From the NCBI RefSeq assembly GCF_902497625.1, contig NZ_CABVGX010000001.1:62001-126000 (forward strand): 64,000 nt of DNA, read 5' to 3'. Origin of the DNA: Pseudomonas fluorescens. Lineage in GTDB: Bacteria > Pseudomonadota > Gammaproteobacteria > Pseudomonadales > Pseudomonadaceae. Of this stretch, positions 8,833-16,741 are shown in pieces (within the stretch, counting starts at the first letter, position 1; each line of letters opens with the position of its first letter). Below the pieces are notes generated by a model that saw only the letters and a list, made by a program, of their open reading frames with translations, ran no database searches and was not told where the DNA came from. Made by a program: the position numbers and the translations under genes.

Positions 8833-11583
8833 GTCCGGCGTCGCATAGCCTTCCGTAAATCTGCCATAAACCGGTGCCAGCAATGCATGGGCCTGTGAGT
8901 GCCGGCCCTGGCGTTGCCACAGCTTCGCGAGCGAGGTGGCGCTGCGCAACTCCCACGCCAATGCGCCCTGATGCCTGGCCACGTTCAACGCCCTGATCAG
9001 TACGGTTTCGGCGGCGTTGGCGATGTGCGGGCAGTCATCCACCAGCAGCGCGTCGGCCTTGGCGCGGAGGATTTCCGCGGTGCTCCAGCCGGCAGTTCCG
9101 GCGTCCGCCCGTCGCAACAAATCATCATCAATGAACGCGGTGTCGAGTGTGATCATCAGGTCCTTGATCAGGCCGATCCCAGGTTTCAGCGGCGCATGCA
9201 CCCCTGCGTGGTCAAGCACTTGCGCGTATTGGCGAGCCCAGGTGTAGAACAGCAGCACTGAGTGTTTCTGTGCCTGTTCGAGCAGCAGGCGCACCAGATC
9301 GCGAGCGGTTTGCCTGTCACCGTTGTAGTGCGCGATCAGGCATCCGGCGAGTGCCAGCGTGTAGCAAATGGACGTGCCGTGGTCGATCTGGATCGCAATG
9401 TCCAGCGCCTGCCGGGCGGTGCGCCAGGCCTGTTCCGGTTGGCCTTGCAACCAAAGGATACGCGCCAGTATCGTCAACGATGCCACGCTCTGGTCGTATT
9501 GCACGCCGAAGCCGTGGGTGAAGCGGTTGAGATGGCCGCTTTGAGCCATGCGCTGGAGCACTTGTTCGGCGCTCTCCCGCGCACGCGCCTGATCCCCGGA
9601 AAAATGCAAGGCCAGCACGCGCAACCGATGCGTACTGAGCGACAACAGGTCATCGCCGTTCAGTCCCAGCCGGTCGAATTGCTGGCTCTGTTCCAGGGCC
9701 ATTTGATAGTTGGCGCAGCTGAGGCTGACCGCCATGTGCCCGGACACTGCGCGCAATTGCCCCGCCTGGTCCTCGCATTGACTGGCCAGAGACCCCGCAC
9801 TGACGAACGCTTCGACCGTTTCCGCCGTGCCGCCCTGGGTGTGATAACACGAACTGCCTAGCGCGAGCTTCAAAGCGATCGTCAACCGAGGGCACGGCGC
9901 GGACGTGGCGGCATGCAGCGCCAAGGCCTTGCGCACATAAGCGCCGTGCTCCTTGAGCAACGACAGTTCTTGCCACAGCGGCGCCGACGTCGCGCACAGA
10001 CGTATTGCCAGAGTCTGCGGCCCGTCGGCACTCAAGCCCCAGTCGAGCGCCGCGCGAATATCCTCGAGACTGCGCGCGTAACGCTCGATCCACTGACGGG
10101 TCGCCACTCGCTCCCAGTCTTGCTGGGCCTGCTGCATCAAGCTCAGGCAACGTTCGGCGTGGCGTGCGCGGGTGGACTCAAATTCGGCACTTGCGTCGAG
10201 TTTTTCCAAGGCATAGCGGCGTGTTGTGTCGAGCAAACGATAGAACACCTGCTCGTCGCCCACTTCGACGTTCAACAGCGATTTTGCGACGAGTTGCGTG
10301 ACTGAGCCCAGCACTTCGTCCGGTTCGATATGCTCGCCGACAATCACCGCCGCCGCCGACTCCAGGGTGAAGCCGCCGCGGAATACGCCCAAACGGCGCA
10401 GGCAGGTTTGCTCGCACGCGGTCAGTAGCGCAAAACTCCAGTCCAGCGTGGCACGTAGCGTCTGATGCCGACCCAGCGCAGTCTGACAACCTTGGGTGTG
10501 CAGGCGGAAGCTGCCTTGCAGGCGCTCCACTACACCGCTCAGGCCGAGGCTGCCGACTTGCGCCGCCGCCAGCTCGAGTGCCAACGGAATGCCATCCAGC
10601 CGCCGGCAGATTTCGATCGCGAGTGGCAAGGCCTCATCGGTCAGTTCGAAATTGTCATGACTGGCCATGGCGCGTTCGACGAACAGCTGCAAGGCGGGAA
10701 ACGTCAGCGCCTGGGAACGGTCGAGGACCGTAACGGGCGGTGGGCAGTCAAGTGAATCCAGACGCTGCACGTATTCGCCTTCAGCCCGCAGGCTCTCGCG
10801 ACTGGTGGCGAGAATATGCACGTGGGGCGCGCCGCGCAGGATGCTTTCACAGAGCAAGGCGATGGCGTCGATGAGGTGTTCGCAATTGTCGATCACCAGC
10901 AGAATCTGCCGCTCCCCCAGCGCTGTCGCGAGGCTGTTCAGCGGCTCCGCGTCATGCAGTGACAGATTGAGCAGAGTCGCGAGGTGCGCGGCGATCATCG
11001 ACGGATCGCTGACAGGTGCCAGATCGAGCAGGCGAATGCCGTCCCGATAGTGGCCGATCAACTGCTCGGCGACCCGCAGCGCAACGGTCGTTTTGCCGAT
11101 GCCGCCGGGACCGACCAGGGTGATGAAACGCTGCCGGGGGAGCTGAGTAACGAGGCTGTCGATCAGGCTTTCACGGCCGATCATGCGGGTCCGGCGCACG
11201 GGCAGGTTGTGGCTGGACGCTGCCACTTGGCCGTCTTGCGGCTGTTGCGCAAGATGCTCGACGGAATGGGGCGCGACGAAGCTGTAGCCGCGTTGTGCGA
11301 CGGTGACGATGTAACGCTGACCAGCCTGACCGTCGCCGAGCGCTTTGCGCAGTGCCGCCATGTGCACCCGCAGATTGATGTCCTCGACCACACTGTTGGG
11401 CCAGACTCCGGCAATCAGTTCCTGTTTACTCACCACGTTTCCGGCCTGAGCCAGCAGGATTAACAGGATGTCCATGGCGCGGCGGCCCAGGCGCAGCGGC
11501 TGGTCGGCCTCCATCACCAGGCGTTGAGCCGGGTAAATCCGGTAGGGGCCAAAATGGATGGCCGGGGCGGGGGAAAGGGTCAA
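8779..11583 (-). CDS. Winged-helix / NTPase / helical-repeat transcription regulator
   Basis: A 934-residue one-component regulator. Residues 8-110 form an OmpR/PhoB-type DNA-binding winged helix; a signalling ATPase follows (Walker A GPGGIGKTT near residue 158, LLVIDNCEHLID as Walker B); residues about 500-934 are an alpha-helical TPR-like region thought to sense or bind a partner. The start is TTG at 11583, supported by AGGAG at seven bases; there is no ATG before the winged helix. It diverges from the hydrolase gene at 11777, its likely target, and overlaps the truncated paralogue by 54 bases at its 3' end. Confidence 0.85.
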   Translation of the reverse strand: MTLSPAPAIHFGPYRIYPAQRLVMEADQPLRLGRRAMDILLILLAQAGNVVSKQELIAGVWPNSVVEDINLRVHMAALRKALGDGQAGQRYIVTVAQRGYSFVAPHSVEHLAQQPQDGQVAASSHNLPVRRTRMIGRESLIDSLVTQLPRQRFITLVGPGGIGKTTVALRVAEQLIGHYRDGIRLLDLAPVSDPSMIAAHLATLLNLSLHDAEPLNSLATALGERQILLVIDNCEHLIDAIALLCESILRGAPHVHILATSRESLRAEGEYVQRLDSLDCPPPVTVLDRSQALTFPALQLFVERAMASHDNFELTDEALPLAIEICRRLDGIPLALELAAAQVGSLGLSGVVERLQGSFRLHTQGCQTALGRHQTLRATLDWSFALLTACEQTCLRRLGVFRGGFTLESAAAVIVGEHIEPDEVLGSVTQLVAKSLLNVEVGDEQVFYRLLDTTRRYALEKLDASAEFESTRARHAERCLSLMQQAQQDWERVATRQWIERYARSLEDIRAALDWGLSADGPQTLAIRLCATSAPLWQELSLLKEHGAYVRKALALHAATSAPCPRLTIALKLALGSSCYHTQGGTAETVEAFVSAGSLASQCEDQAGQLRAVSGHMAVSLSCANYQMALEQSQQFDRLGLNGDDLLSLSTHRLRVLALHFSGDQARARESAEQVLQRMAQSGHLNRFTHGFGVQYDQSVASLTILARILWLQGQPEQAWRTARQALDIAIQIDHGTSICYTLALAGCLIAHYNGDRQTARDLVRLLLEQAQKHSVLLFYTWARQYAQVLDHAGVHAPLKPGIGLIKDLMITLDTAFIDDDLLRRADAGTAGWSTAEILRAKADALLVDDCPHIANAAETVLIRALNVARHQGALAWELRSATSLAKLWQRQGRHSQAHALLAPVYGRFTEGYATPDLCKVRGLLDELQCHLSV

Positions 11584-11610
11584 CGCGTTACTCCTGCTTG
11601 CATCCGTCTA

Positions 11611-11647
11611 ATTCGCGGTTTACCGGCATATTCCGCAGGTTTATCCG
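11611..11647. promoter_or_regulatory. Imperfect direct repeat in divergent promoter
   Basis: ATTCGCGGTTTACCG at 11611-11625 recurs as ATTCCGCAGGTTTATCCG at 11630-11647; the GGTTTA cores are 21 bases apart, two helical turns. It lies between the TTG start of the winged-helix regulator and the hydrolase. OmpR/PhoB-type winged helices bind direct repeats, so this is a candidate site for that regulator. Inference from spacing only. Confidence 0.4.
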
Positions 11648-11661
11648 TGAGTGCAATCGAC

Positions 11662-11681
11662 AATTAACAACGTTTAACTCG
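11662..11681 (+). promoter_or_regulatory. 20-bp element, copy 1 (also at 13198-13217)
   Basis: AATTAACAACGTTTAACTCG occurs here on the plus strand, about 95 bases before the hydrolase start, and exactly again on the minus strand at 13198-13217. A further stretch containing TGCCAA follows both copies. The repetition of 20 exact bases in two promoters 1.5 kb apart suggests a shared operator or promoter segment. Confidence 0.6.
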
Positions 11682-11776
11682 TCTTGCCAAGAGACTACGC
11701 CCGACACTCCGGGTGGAAAGCCGCACGATGTCACGCAGTAGCGGTCCGCGCCTCACATTCTCAAGGGAGACACCGC

Positions 11777-12601
11777 ATGAGCACGTTTACCACCCGCGAC
11801 GGTACCGAGATTTACTACAAGGATTGGGGCAGCGGTCAGCCCGTGGTGTTCAGCCACGGCTGGCCATTAAACGCCGACAGCTGGGAATCACAGATGATTT
11901 TCCTGGCCTCCAAAGGTTATCGGGTCATCGCCCACGACCGTCGTGGCCATGGTCGCTCCAGCCAACCGTGGACCGGCAACGACATGGACACATACGCCGA
12001 TGACCTCGCGCAGTTGATCGAACTGCTCGATCTCAAGGACGCCGTGCTGTTCGGCTTCTCCACCGGTGGCGGCGAAGTAGCGCGCTACATCGGGCGCCAC
12101 GGCACTGCACGCGTGGCCAAGGCCGGGCTGATTTCCTCGGTGCCGCCGCTGATGCTCAAGACCGAAGCCAACCCGGGCGGTTTGCCGATTGAAGTGTTTG
12201 ACGGCATTCGTGAGGCGTCGCTGACTGACCGTTCGCAGCTGTACATCGACCTGGCCAGCGGACCTTTTTTCGGCTTTAACAAACCCGATGCCAAGCCATC
12301 GCAAGGCATGATCGACTGGTTCTGGATGCAGGGCATGACCTCCGGCCACAAGAACGCTTATGACTGCATCAAGGCCTTCTCCGAAACCGATTTCACCGAA
12401 GACTTGAAGAAGTTCGATGTGCCGACGCTGGTGGTGCACGGTGACGCCGATCAAGTGGTGCCGATCGAAGCCGCCGGCATCGCTTCGGCAAAACTGGTGA
12501 AGGGTTCCACGTTGAAAGTCTACCCAGGCGCCCCCCATGGTTTGACCGATACCCACAAGGACCAGCTCAACGCCGATCTGTTGGCGTTTCTCCAAGGCTG
12601 A
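11777..12601 (+). CDS. Alpha/beta hydrolase, non-haem chloroperoxidase/arylesterase type
   Basis: A 274-residue hydrolase of the bacterial non-haem haloperoxidase / aryl esterase group, which hydrolyse esters and can make peracids from short carboxylic acids. Motifs: [13 protein letters not shown] (oxyanion loop), [13 protein letters not shown], nucleophile elbow GFSTGG, acid in [10 protein letters not shown], base histidine in APHGLTDTH. The start at 11777 is set by AAGGGAGA seven bases upstream. Divergent from the winged-helix/NTPase regulator and carrying one copy of the 20-bp element in its promoter. The length fits the family exactly. Confidence 0.9.
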   Translation: MSTFTTRDGTEIYYKDWGSGQPVVFSHGWPLNADSWESQMIFLASKGYRVIAHDRRGHGRSSQPWTGNDMDTYADDLAQLIELLDLKDAVLFGFSTGGGEVARYIGRHGTARVAKAGLISSVPPLMLKTEANPGGLPIEVFDGIREASLTDRSQLYIDLASGPFFGFNKPDAKPSQGMIDWFWMQGMTSGHKNAYDCIKAFSETDFTEDLKKFDVPTLVVHGDADQVVPIEAAGIASAKLVKGSTLKVYPGAPHGLTDTHKDQLNADLLAFLQG

Positions 12602-12611
12602 CGCCCTCTGC

Positions 12612-12673
12612 AGGAGCCTGGCTTGCCAGCGATGGCGTCTTCGGAATCGCCGTTGCCAGCCAGCCGGCTCCTA
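12612..12673. repeat. REP pair (AGGAGCC-GGCTTGC type)
   Basis: Two inverted arms (about 12612-12637 and 12648-12673), sharing AGGAGCC and a GGC(T/A)-rich middle, with a 10-base loop. This is the common Pseudomonas REP type. It separates the convergent hydrolase and AraC genes. Confidence 0.7.
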
Positions 12674-12695
12674 GGAGTGGCGCACGTCAGTTTAA

Positions 12696-13145
12696 TCAGA
12701 TAGGCAGGCTGAAGGCTTGGCGGGTTGTCGCTGGAGCGGGGCGCAGTCGGGGCCGCAGGGCACGGCAGCGCCACGCAAACGGGTTGATGCCTTCGCTGCG
12801 GGTAAACATGTGGCAAAAGTGGGCCTGATCGCAGAACCCGCATTCGAGGCTGATTTGCGTGAGGCTGAGGTCGGTGCTGCGGATCAGGTGTTTGGCGCGG
12901 GCGATGCGTTGATGCCGGATCCAGTCTTGCGGCGACAGGCCGGTGCTGCATTTGAAAGCGCGCGAGAAATGGCTGCGCGAGAGGGCGCAGGCGCTCGCCA
13001 GTTCGGCCACCTCAATGGTTTCGCTGAGGCGCTCAAGGATCAGTTGTTTGGCCAGACTTTCACGCCACGAATTCAGGCCGCCCGGGGTTTTTTTACGCGT
13101 TTCAGTGGTTACCGCGCACGCGGTGTTTTGCTGAAAAGAAGCCAT
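12696..13145 (-). CDS. Short AraC-family regulator (DNA-binding domain only)
   Basis: A 149-residue protein made almost entirely of an AraC DNA-binding domain: first helix-turn-helix IEVAELASACALSRSHFSRAFK, second LTQISLECGFCDQAHFCHMFTR, then the family's NPFAWR end. There is no separate ligand-binding domain, as in SoxS- or Rob-like proteins or the many short AraC genes next to MBL/hydrolase genes. ATG at 13145 chosen (an in-frame TTG lies six bases upstream). Its promoter, 53 bases upstream, holds the second copy of the 20-bp element. Divergent from the MBL-fold gene. Confidence 0.88.
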   Translation of the reverse strand: MASFQQNTACAVTTETRKKTPGGLNSWRESLAKQLILERLSETIEVAELASACALSRSHFSRAFKCSTGLSPQDWIRHQRIARAKHLIRSTDLSLTQISLECGFCDQAHFCHMFTRSEGINPFAWRCRALRPRLRPAPATTRQAFSLPI

Positions 13146-13197
13146 GAGCAATGTCCGTGTGAGTGGTCTCCATTTTTGGCTGTGAACCTTTGGCAGG

Positions 13198-13217
13198 CGA
13201 GTTAAACGTTGTTAATT
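13198..13217 (-). promoter_or_regulatory. 20-bp element, copy 2
   Basis: Read on the minus strand this is AATTAACAACGTTTAACTCG, identical to 11662-11681 and in the same direction relative to the gene it precedes (the AraC gene at 13145). It also lies 113 bases before the divergent MBL-fold gene at 13330. Confidence 0.6.
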
Positions 13218-13329
13218 CCGATTCAGCTCAGCACATCACTGCAATTTTCCGATGGCGCGGGCAGGCATGATCGACGTTATGTGGCGGGGCGGTCCGGCTG
13301 CTTTCTGACTCGAACAAGGTGAAAAGGGC

Positions 13330-14316
13330 ATGAATTGTTATCTGATGCGCGCAGTGGGCCTGGCGGTGGCACTGTCTTCGGGGGTGGCGGCGGCGCAGGC
13401 ACCGGCCCAGGTGGGCACCCAGGTTCCCGGGTACTACCGATTGGCGGTGGGCGACTACGAAGTGACCGCACTGTTCGATGGTTACAACGACCTGTCGCCA
13501 AAACTGCTCAAAGGTCTGACGCAGAATCAGATCCGCGCGCTGCTGGCCCGTCGTTCGATCGAAACACCAGGCGTGCAGACCGCGTTCAACGCGTTTCTGA
13601 TCAACACCGGCAAACAATTGATCCTGGTCGACACCGGTGCAGGCCAGTGCATCGGCGCGACTGCAGGCATGCTCTCGGACAACATGAAAGCGGCGGGTTA
13701 CCAACCTTCGCAGGTCGACACGATTCTGCTGACGCATCTTCACCTGGACCACGTCTGCGGCCTGGTCGACGCACAGAAAAAACCATTGTTTGCCAACGCT
13801 ACCGTATACGCCGCCAAAACAGAGGCCGATTACTGGCTGAATCCCGAAGCGCTCGCCAACGCTCCTGAAGGCGCCAAAGGCTATTTCAAAATCGCTCAGG
13901 ATTCGACGGCGGCGTACCTCGCTGCGGGCCGCTTCAAAACCTTCGACACCGGGCAATCGCCGCTGCCGGGTGTCGTCGAGGCGACGCTGGAAAAAGGCCA
14001 CACGCCGGGCAGCACGACGTACCGTTTCAACTCGCAAGGCCAGAGCATCCTGTTCATGGGGGATCTGGTGCATAACCTCGCGGTGCAGTTCGAGCATCCC
14101 GAGGTGTCGATCGGTTTTGACGTCGATGGTCAGCAGGCGATCAAGAGTCGCGCCAGGGTGTTCAGTGATGCTGCGGCCAGCAAGATCTGGGTGACGGCGG
14201 CGCATCTGCCGTTCCCGGGTATTGGCCACATCGCTGCACAGGGCAAGCACTTCCAGTGGGTCCCGGTGGAATACGGCCCGTACAAACGTGCAGCCAAAGT
14301 GCCGCTGATCGAATAA
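13330..14316 (+). CDS. Periplasmic metallo-beta-lactamase-fold hydrolase
   Basis: A 328-residue protein with a cleavable signal peptide (hydrophobic residues 7-22, cleavage near AAAQA). The MBL-fold zinc motif is complete: THLHLDH (His136, His138, Asp140, His141), later GHTPGS, MGDLVH and AAHLPFPG supplying the third histidine and bridging aspartate. The family includes lactonases and other ester/amide hydrolases; the GDYEVTALFDG start is typical of the periplasmic group found beside AraC or LysR genes. AAGG precedes the ATG. The LysR gene follows 45 bases downstream on the same strand. Confidence 0.9.
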   Translation: MNCYLMRAVGLAVALSSGVAAAQAPAQVGTQVPGYYRLAVGDYEVTALFDGYNDLSPKLLKGLTQNQIRALLARRSIETPGVQTAFNAFLINTGKQLILVDTGAGQCIGATAGMLSDNMKAAGYQPSQVDTILLTHLHLDHVCGLVDAQKKPLFANATVYAAKTEADYWLNPEALANAPEGAKGYFKIAQDSTAAYLAAGRFKTFDTGQSPLPGVVEATLEKGHTPGSTTYRFNSQGQSILFMGDLVHNLAVQFEHPEVSIGFDVDGQQAIKSRARVFSDAAASKIWVTAAHLPFPGIGHIAAQGKHFQWVPVEYGPYKRAAKVPLIE

Positions 14317-14361
14317 AATCCCAGGGTTTTGCCTGCCTGGACACACAATGGAATCGTGCCT

Positions 14362-15279
14362 ATGAACCGTAATGATCTGCGTCGCGTCGACATGAACCTG
14401 CTGGTGATTTTTGAAGCGTTGATGTTCGAGAAGAACCTGACGCGTGTGGCCGAAAAGCTGTTCATGGGCCAACCGGCAGTGAGCGCAGCGCTTGGGCGGT
14501 TGCGTGATTTGTTCGACGATCCGTTGTTGCTGCGCAATGGTCGCGGGATGGAGCCGACGGCCCGGGCGCTGGCGATTCTCAAGGAGCTGCAGCCGGCGAT
14601 GGATGTTATTTCCGGAGCGGTCAGCCGGGCCAAGGAGTTTGATCCGACCACCAGCTGCGACGTGTTTCGCATTGGTTTGTCGGACGACGCCGAGTTCGGT
14701 TTGTTTCCGCCGCTGCTGACACAACTGCGCGAGGAAGCGCCGGGGATCATTGTGGTCGTGCGTCGAGCCAATTATCTGCTGATGCCGGCGTTGCTGGCGT
14801 CCGGAGAAATTTCCGTGGGCGTCAGCTACACCACGGATTTGCCGGCGAACGCCAAGCGCAAGACGCTGCGCGATATTCCCTGCAAGGTGCTGCGCGGTGA
14901 CAAGCGGCCGGGTCCGCTGACGCTGGATGAATACTGCGAGCGGCCCCATGCAATGGTGTCTTTTTCCGGGGATTTGAGCGGCAACATTGATCTGGATCTG
15001 GCGAAGATCGGGCGCAGTCGTCGTGTGGTGCTGGGTGTGCCGCAGTTCAGCGGATTGCGGGCATTGCTCGCCGGGACCGAGATGATCGCCACGGTGCCGG
15101 ATTACGCGGCCTGTGCGTTGGTCGAGGGTTGCGCGTTGCGGGCGGAGGATCCGCCATTTCCGATCGAGGCGGCGCAGTTGTCGATGGCCTGGAGTGGCGT
15201 GCATGACAATGATCCGGCAGAGCGCTGGTTGCGCGGGCGGATCGGCCAGTTCATGTCGGCGCCTTTGCAGGTTTCCTAG
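14362..15279 (+). CDS. LysR-family regulator (NodD/LeuO-like subgroup)
   Basis: A 305-residue LysR regulator. The opening RVDMNLLVIFEALMFEKNLTRVAEKLFMGQPAVSAALGRLR with FDDPLLLRNGRGMEPTARA is the pattern of the NodD/LeuO/NahR subgroup. The ATG at 14362 is preceded by GGAAT; an in-frame TTG at 14329 is possible but lacks a site. It lies between the MBL gene and the DoxX operon, both on the same strand, and could regulate either. Confidence 0.9.
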   Translation: MNRNDLRRVDMNLLVIFEALMFEKNLTRVAEKLFMGQPAVSAALGRLRDLFDDPLLLRNGRGMEPTARALAILKELQPAMDVISGAVSRAKEFDPTTSCDVFRIGLSDDAEFGLFPPLLTQLREEAPGIIVVVRRANYLLMPALLASGEISVGVSYTTDLPANAKRKTLRDIPCKVLRGDKRPGPLTLDEYCERPHAMVSFSGDLSGNIDLDLAKIGRSRRVVLGVPQFSGLRALLAGTEMIATVPDYAACALVEGCALRAEDPPFPIEAAQLSMAWSGVHDNDPAERWLRGRIGQFMSAPLQVS

Positions 15280-15354
15280 CGGTAGGTCTTGGCGGTCTCT
15301 GGGCCGACCTGGCTCGCGCGTGTTGCACGAAATCCACGCATCAACACCTAACCC

Positions 15355-15535
15355 TGTAGCAGCTGGCGCAGCCTGCGTCCGCCTGCGTCCGCCTGCGTCC
15401 GGCCGCGTCCGGCTGCGCAGCAGTCGCAAAATCAGGTAGCTCGGTTTGGTAGACGGACCGCATGCTCAAGATCGTCAAGCTGCGCAGGCGGACGCAGCCG
15501 GACGTAGCCGGACGCAGGCTGCGCCAGCTGCTACA
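15355..15535. repeat. Long palindrome with internal decamer repeats
   Basis: A 26-base arm starting TGTAGCAGCTGGCGCAGCC (15355-15380) is inverted perfectly at 15510-15535. Next to the left arm the decamer GCGTCCGSCY runs five times in tandem (to 15414), and its complement runs about three times before the right arm. It belongs to the family also seen at 19337, 35946, 53061 and 55931. It fills much of the 441 bases between the LysR gene and doxX; no small gene is visible there. Confidence 0.85.
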
Positions 15536-15677
15536 GGCGCGTCGGCATGAATTGATCCCGCGCGGCAAGTGCCGACACAACGCCACCCGGCGGCCATCGG
15601 CAAACCATCCTCCCCAAAAAAAACAGCACGTACATCCAATTTCCAACCCCCCCAACCCCGGCACTATCAAACCATTC

Positions 15678-15705
15678 CCGGCGCACCCACGCCGGCGGTT
15701 TTTTT
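15678..15705 (+). terminator. Terminator-like hairpin in doxX leader
   Basis: CCGGCG (15678-15683), loop CACCCA, CGCCGG (15690-15695), then CGG and seven T. The T-run ends 15 bases before the doxX ATG, too close for a promoter to fit between. It is either an intrinsic terminator of upstream transcription or an attenuator in the doxX leader. Confidence 0.5.
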
Positions 15706-15720
15706 CTGGGCGGACGGGCC

Positions 15721-16137
15721 ATGAACACATCGCAATGGGATGAACGCGTCCCCGACCTCGGCTTGCTCTTCCTGCGCGTCAGCGGTGGGCTTTTTCTGCT
15801 GTGGGTGCACGGTTTGCCGAAGCTGCTTAACTACAGCGCTGAACTGCAGCGCATCGAAGACCCTTTCAACCTGGGGGCCCACATCACGCTGATGCTGGCG
15901 ATTTTCGCCGAAGTGTTCTGTCCTTTACTGATCATCGCAGGGGTATTGGTACGTCTGGCCTGTCTGCCGATTTTGTCCGTGCTGTTGATAGCGATGCTGG
16001 TGGTGCACCCGCAATGGAGCCTCGCTGAAGGGCAGTTCGGTTGGTTGCTGCTGATTGTCTTCACCAGCGTTTTCATCGCCGGGCCGGGACGGCTGGCGCT
16101 TAATGTGCGTTTCGCCGGAGCTTTACGTTATGCCTGA
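15721..16137 (+). CDS. DoxX family membrane protein
   Basis: A 138-residue inner-membrane protein with four predicted helices, matching DoxX/DoxD-like proteins (DLGLLFLRVSGGLFLLWVHGLPKL at the start; AEVFCPLLIIAGVLVRLA in helix 2). DoxX proteins are found in quinone- and thiol-linked redox systems. First gene of a tight operon: its last codons overlap the start of the next gene by eight bases. The ribosome site (GGACGG) is modest. Confidence 0.85.
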   Translation: MNTSQWDERVPDLGLLFLRVSGGLFLLWVHGLPKLLNYSAELQRIEDPFNLGAHITLMLAIFAEVFCPLLIIAGVLVRLACLPILSVLLIAMLVVHPQWSLAEGQFGWLLLIVFTSVFIAGPGRLALNVRFAGALRYA

Positions 16138-16741
16138 TTCCAATCAGCCCGAGCTTGCCAAAAGAAGTTTTGATGAAGTCGTGACCCTGGTCATCAAACA
16201 CCGGGTCAAAGCCGGTTTCGAAGTGGCCTACGAGGCGTGGTTACGCAACATTGTCAGCATCGCCGGCCAGCAGGACGGCCATCTGGGTGTTGACGTCATG
16301 CGCGGCAAAAACGCCGGCCTCGACCTGTACACCTGCGTGCTGCGTTTTTGCTCAACCGAGGCGATGCAGCGCTGGCTCGATTCACCGCAGCGCCAGGCAC
16401 TCGTCAATGAAGCCACGCCGATGCTGGCCGATGGCGACCAGACCGAGGTCAACCCGGTCAACGAATTCTGGTTCGCTCCGGCCGAAGCGGGCTCGCCGCC
16501 ACCGCCGCGCTGGAAGCAGGCAGTGGTGACGCTGTTGGTGATCCTGCCGCACACCTTGCTGGTGCCGTTGCTCTGGGGACCGTTGCTGCAACTCAACGCC
16601 TTTCTTTCCCACTACGTGGTCGCAACGTTTTTGATCACGCTGACCATCGTGGTCTCGGTGGTGTACCTGTTCATGCCATTGGCGACGCGTCTGTTCGCGC
16701 GCTGGCTGTCACCTTCTACTCAGCCTAAGGAAACGCGATGA
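16130..16741 (+). CDS. Antibiotic-biosynthesis-type monooxygenase with membrane anchor
   Basis: A 203-residue protein. Residues about 18-105 form an ABM ferredoxin-like domain (VTLVIKHRVKAGFEVAYEAW...GHLGVDVM), the fold of small cofactor-free quinone-forming monooxygenases; residues about 125-190 contain two transmembrane helices (VVTLLVILPHTLLVPLLWGPL and VVATFLITLTIVVSVVYLF). Membrane-tethered ABM proteins are common in Proteobacteria, with unknown substrates. Its stop overlaps the next start (ATGA). With DoxX, an amidohydrolase and YcaC it forms one operon. Confidence 0.85.
   Translation: MPDSNQPELAKRSFDEVVTLVIKHRVKAGFEVAYEAWLRNIVSIAGQQDGHLGVDVMRGKNAGLDLYTCVLRFCSTEAMQRWLDSPQRQALVNEATPMLADGDQTEVNPVNEFWFAPAEAGSPPPPRWKQAVVTLLVILPHTLLVPLLWGPLLQLNAFLSHYVVATFLITLTIVVSVVYLFMPLATRLFARWLSPSTQPKETR

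Noticed and set aside
13228..15429. 733-codon open frame on the minus strand
   Set aside because: It is antisense to the MBL and LysR genes, both of which have clear domain motifs; its protein is low-complexity Arg/His/Gln-rich.
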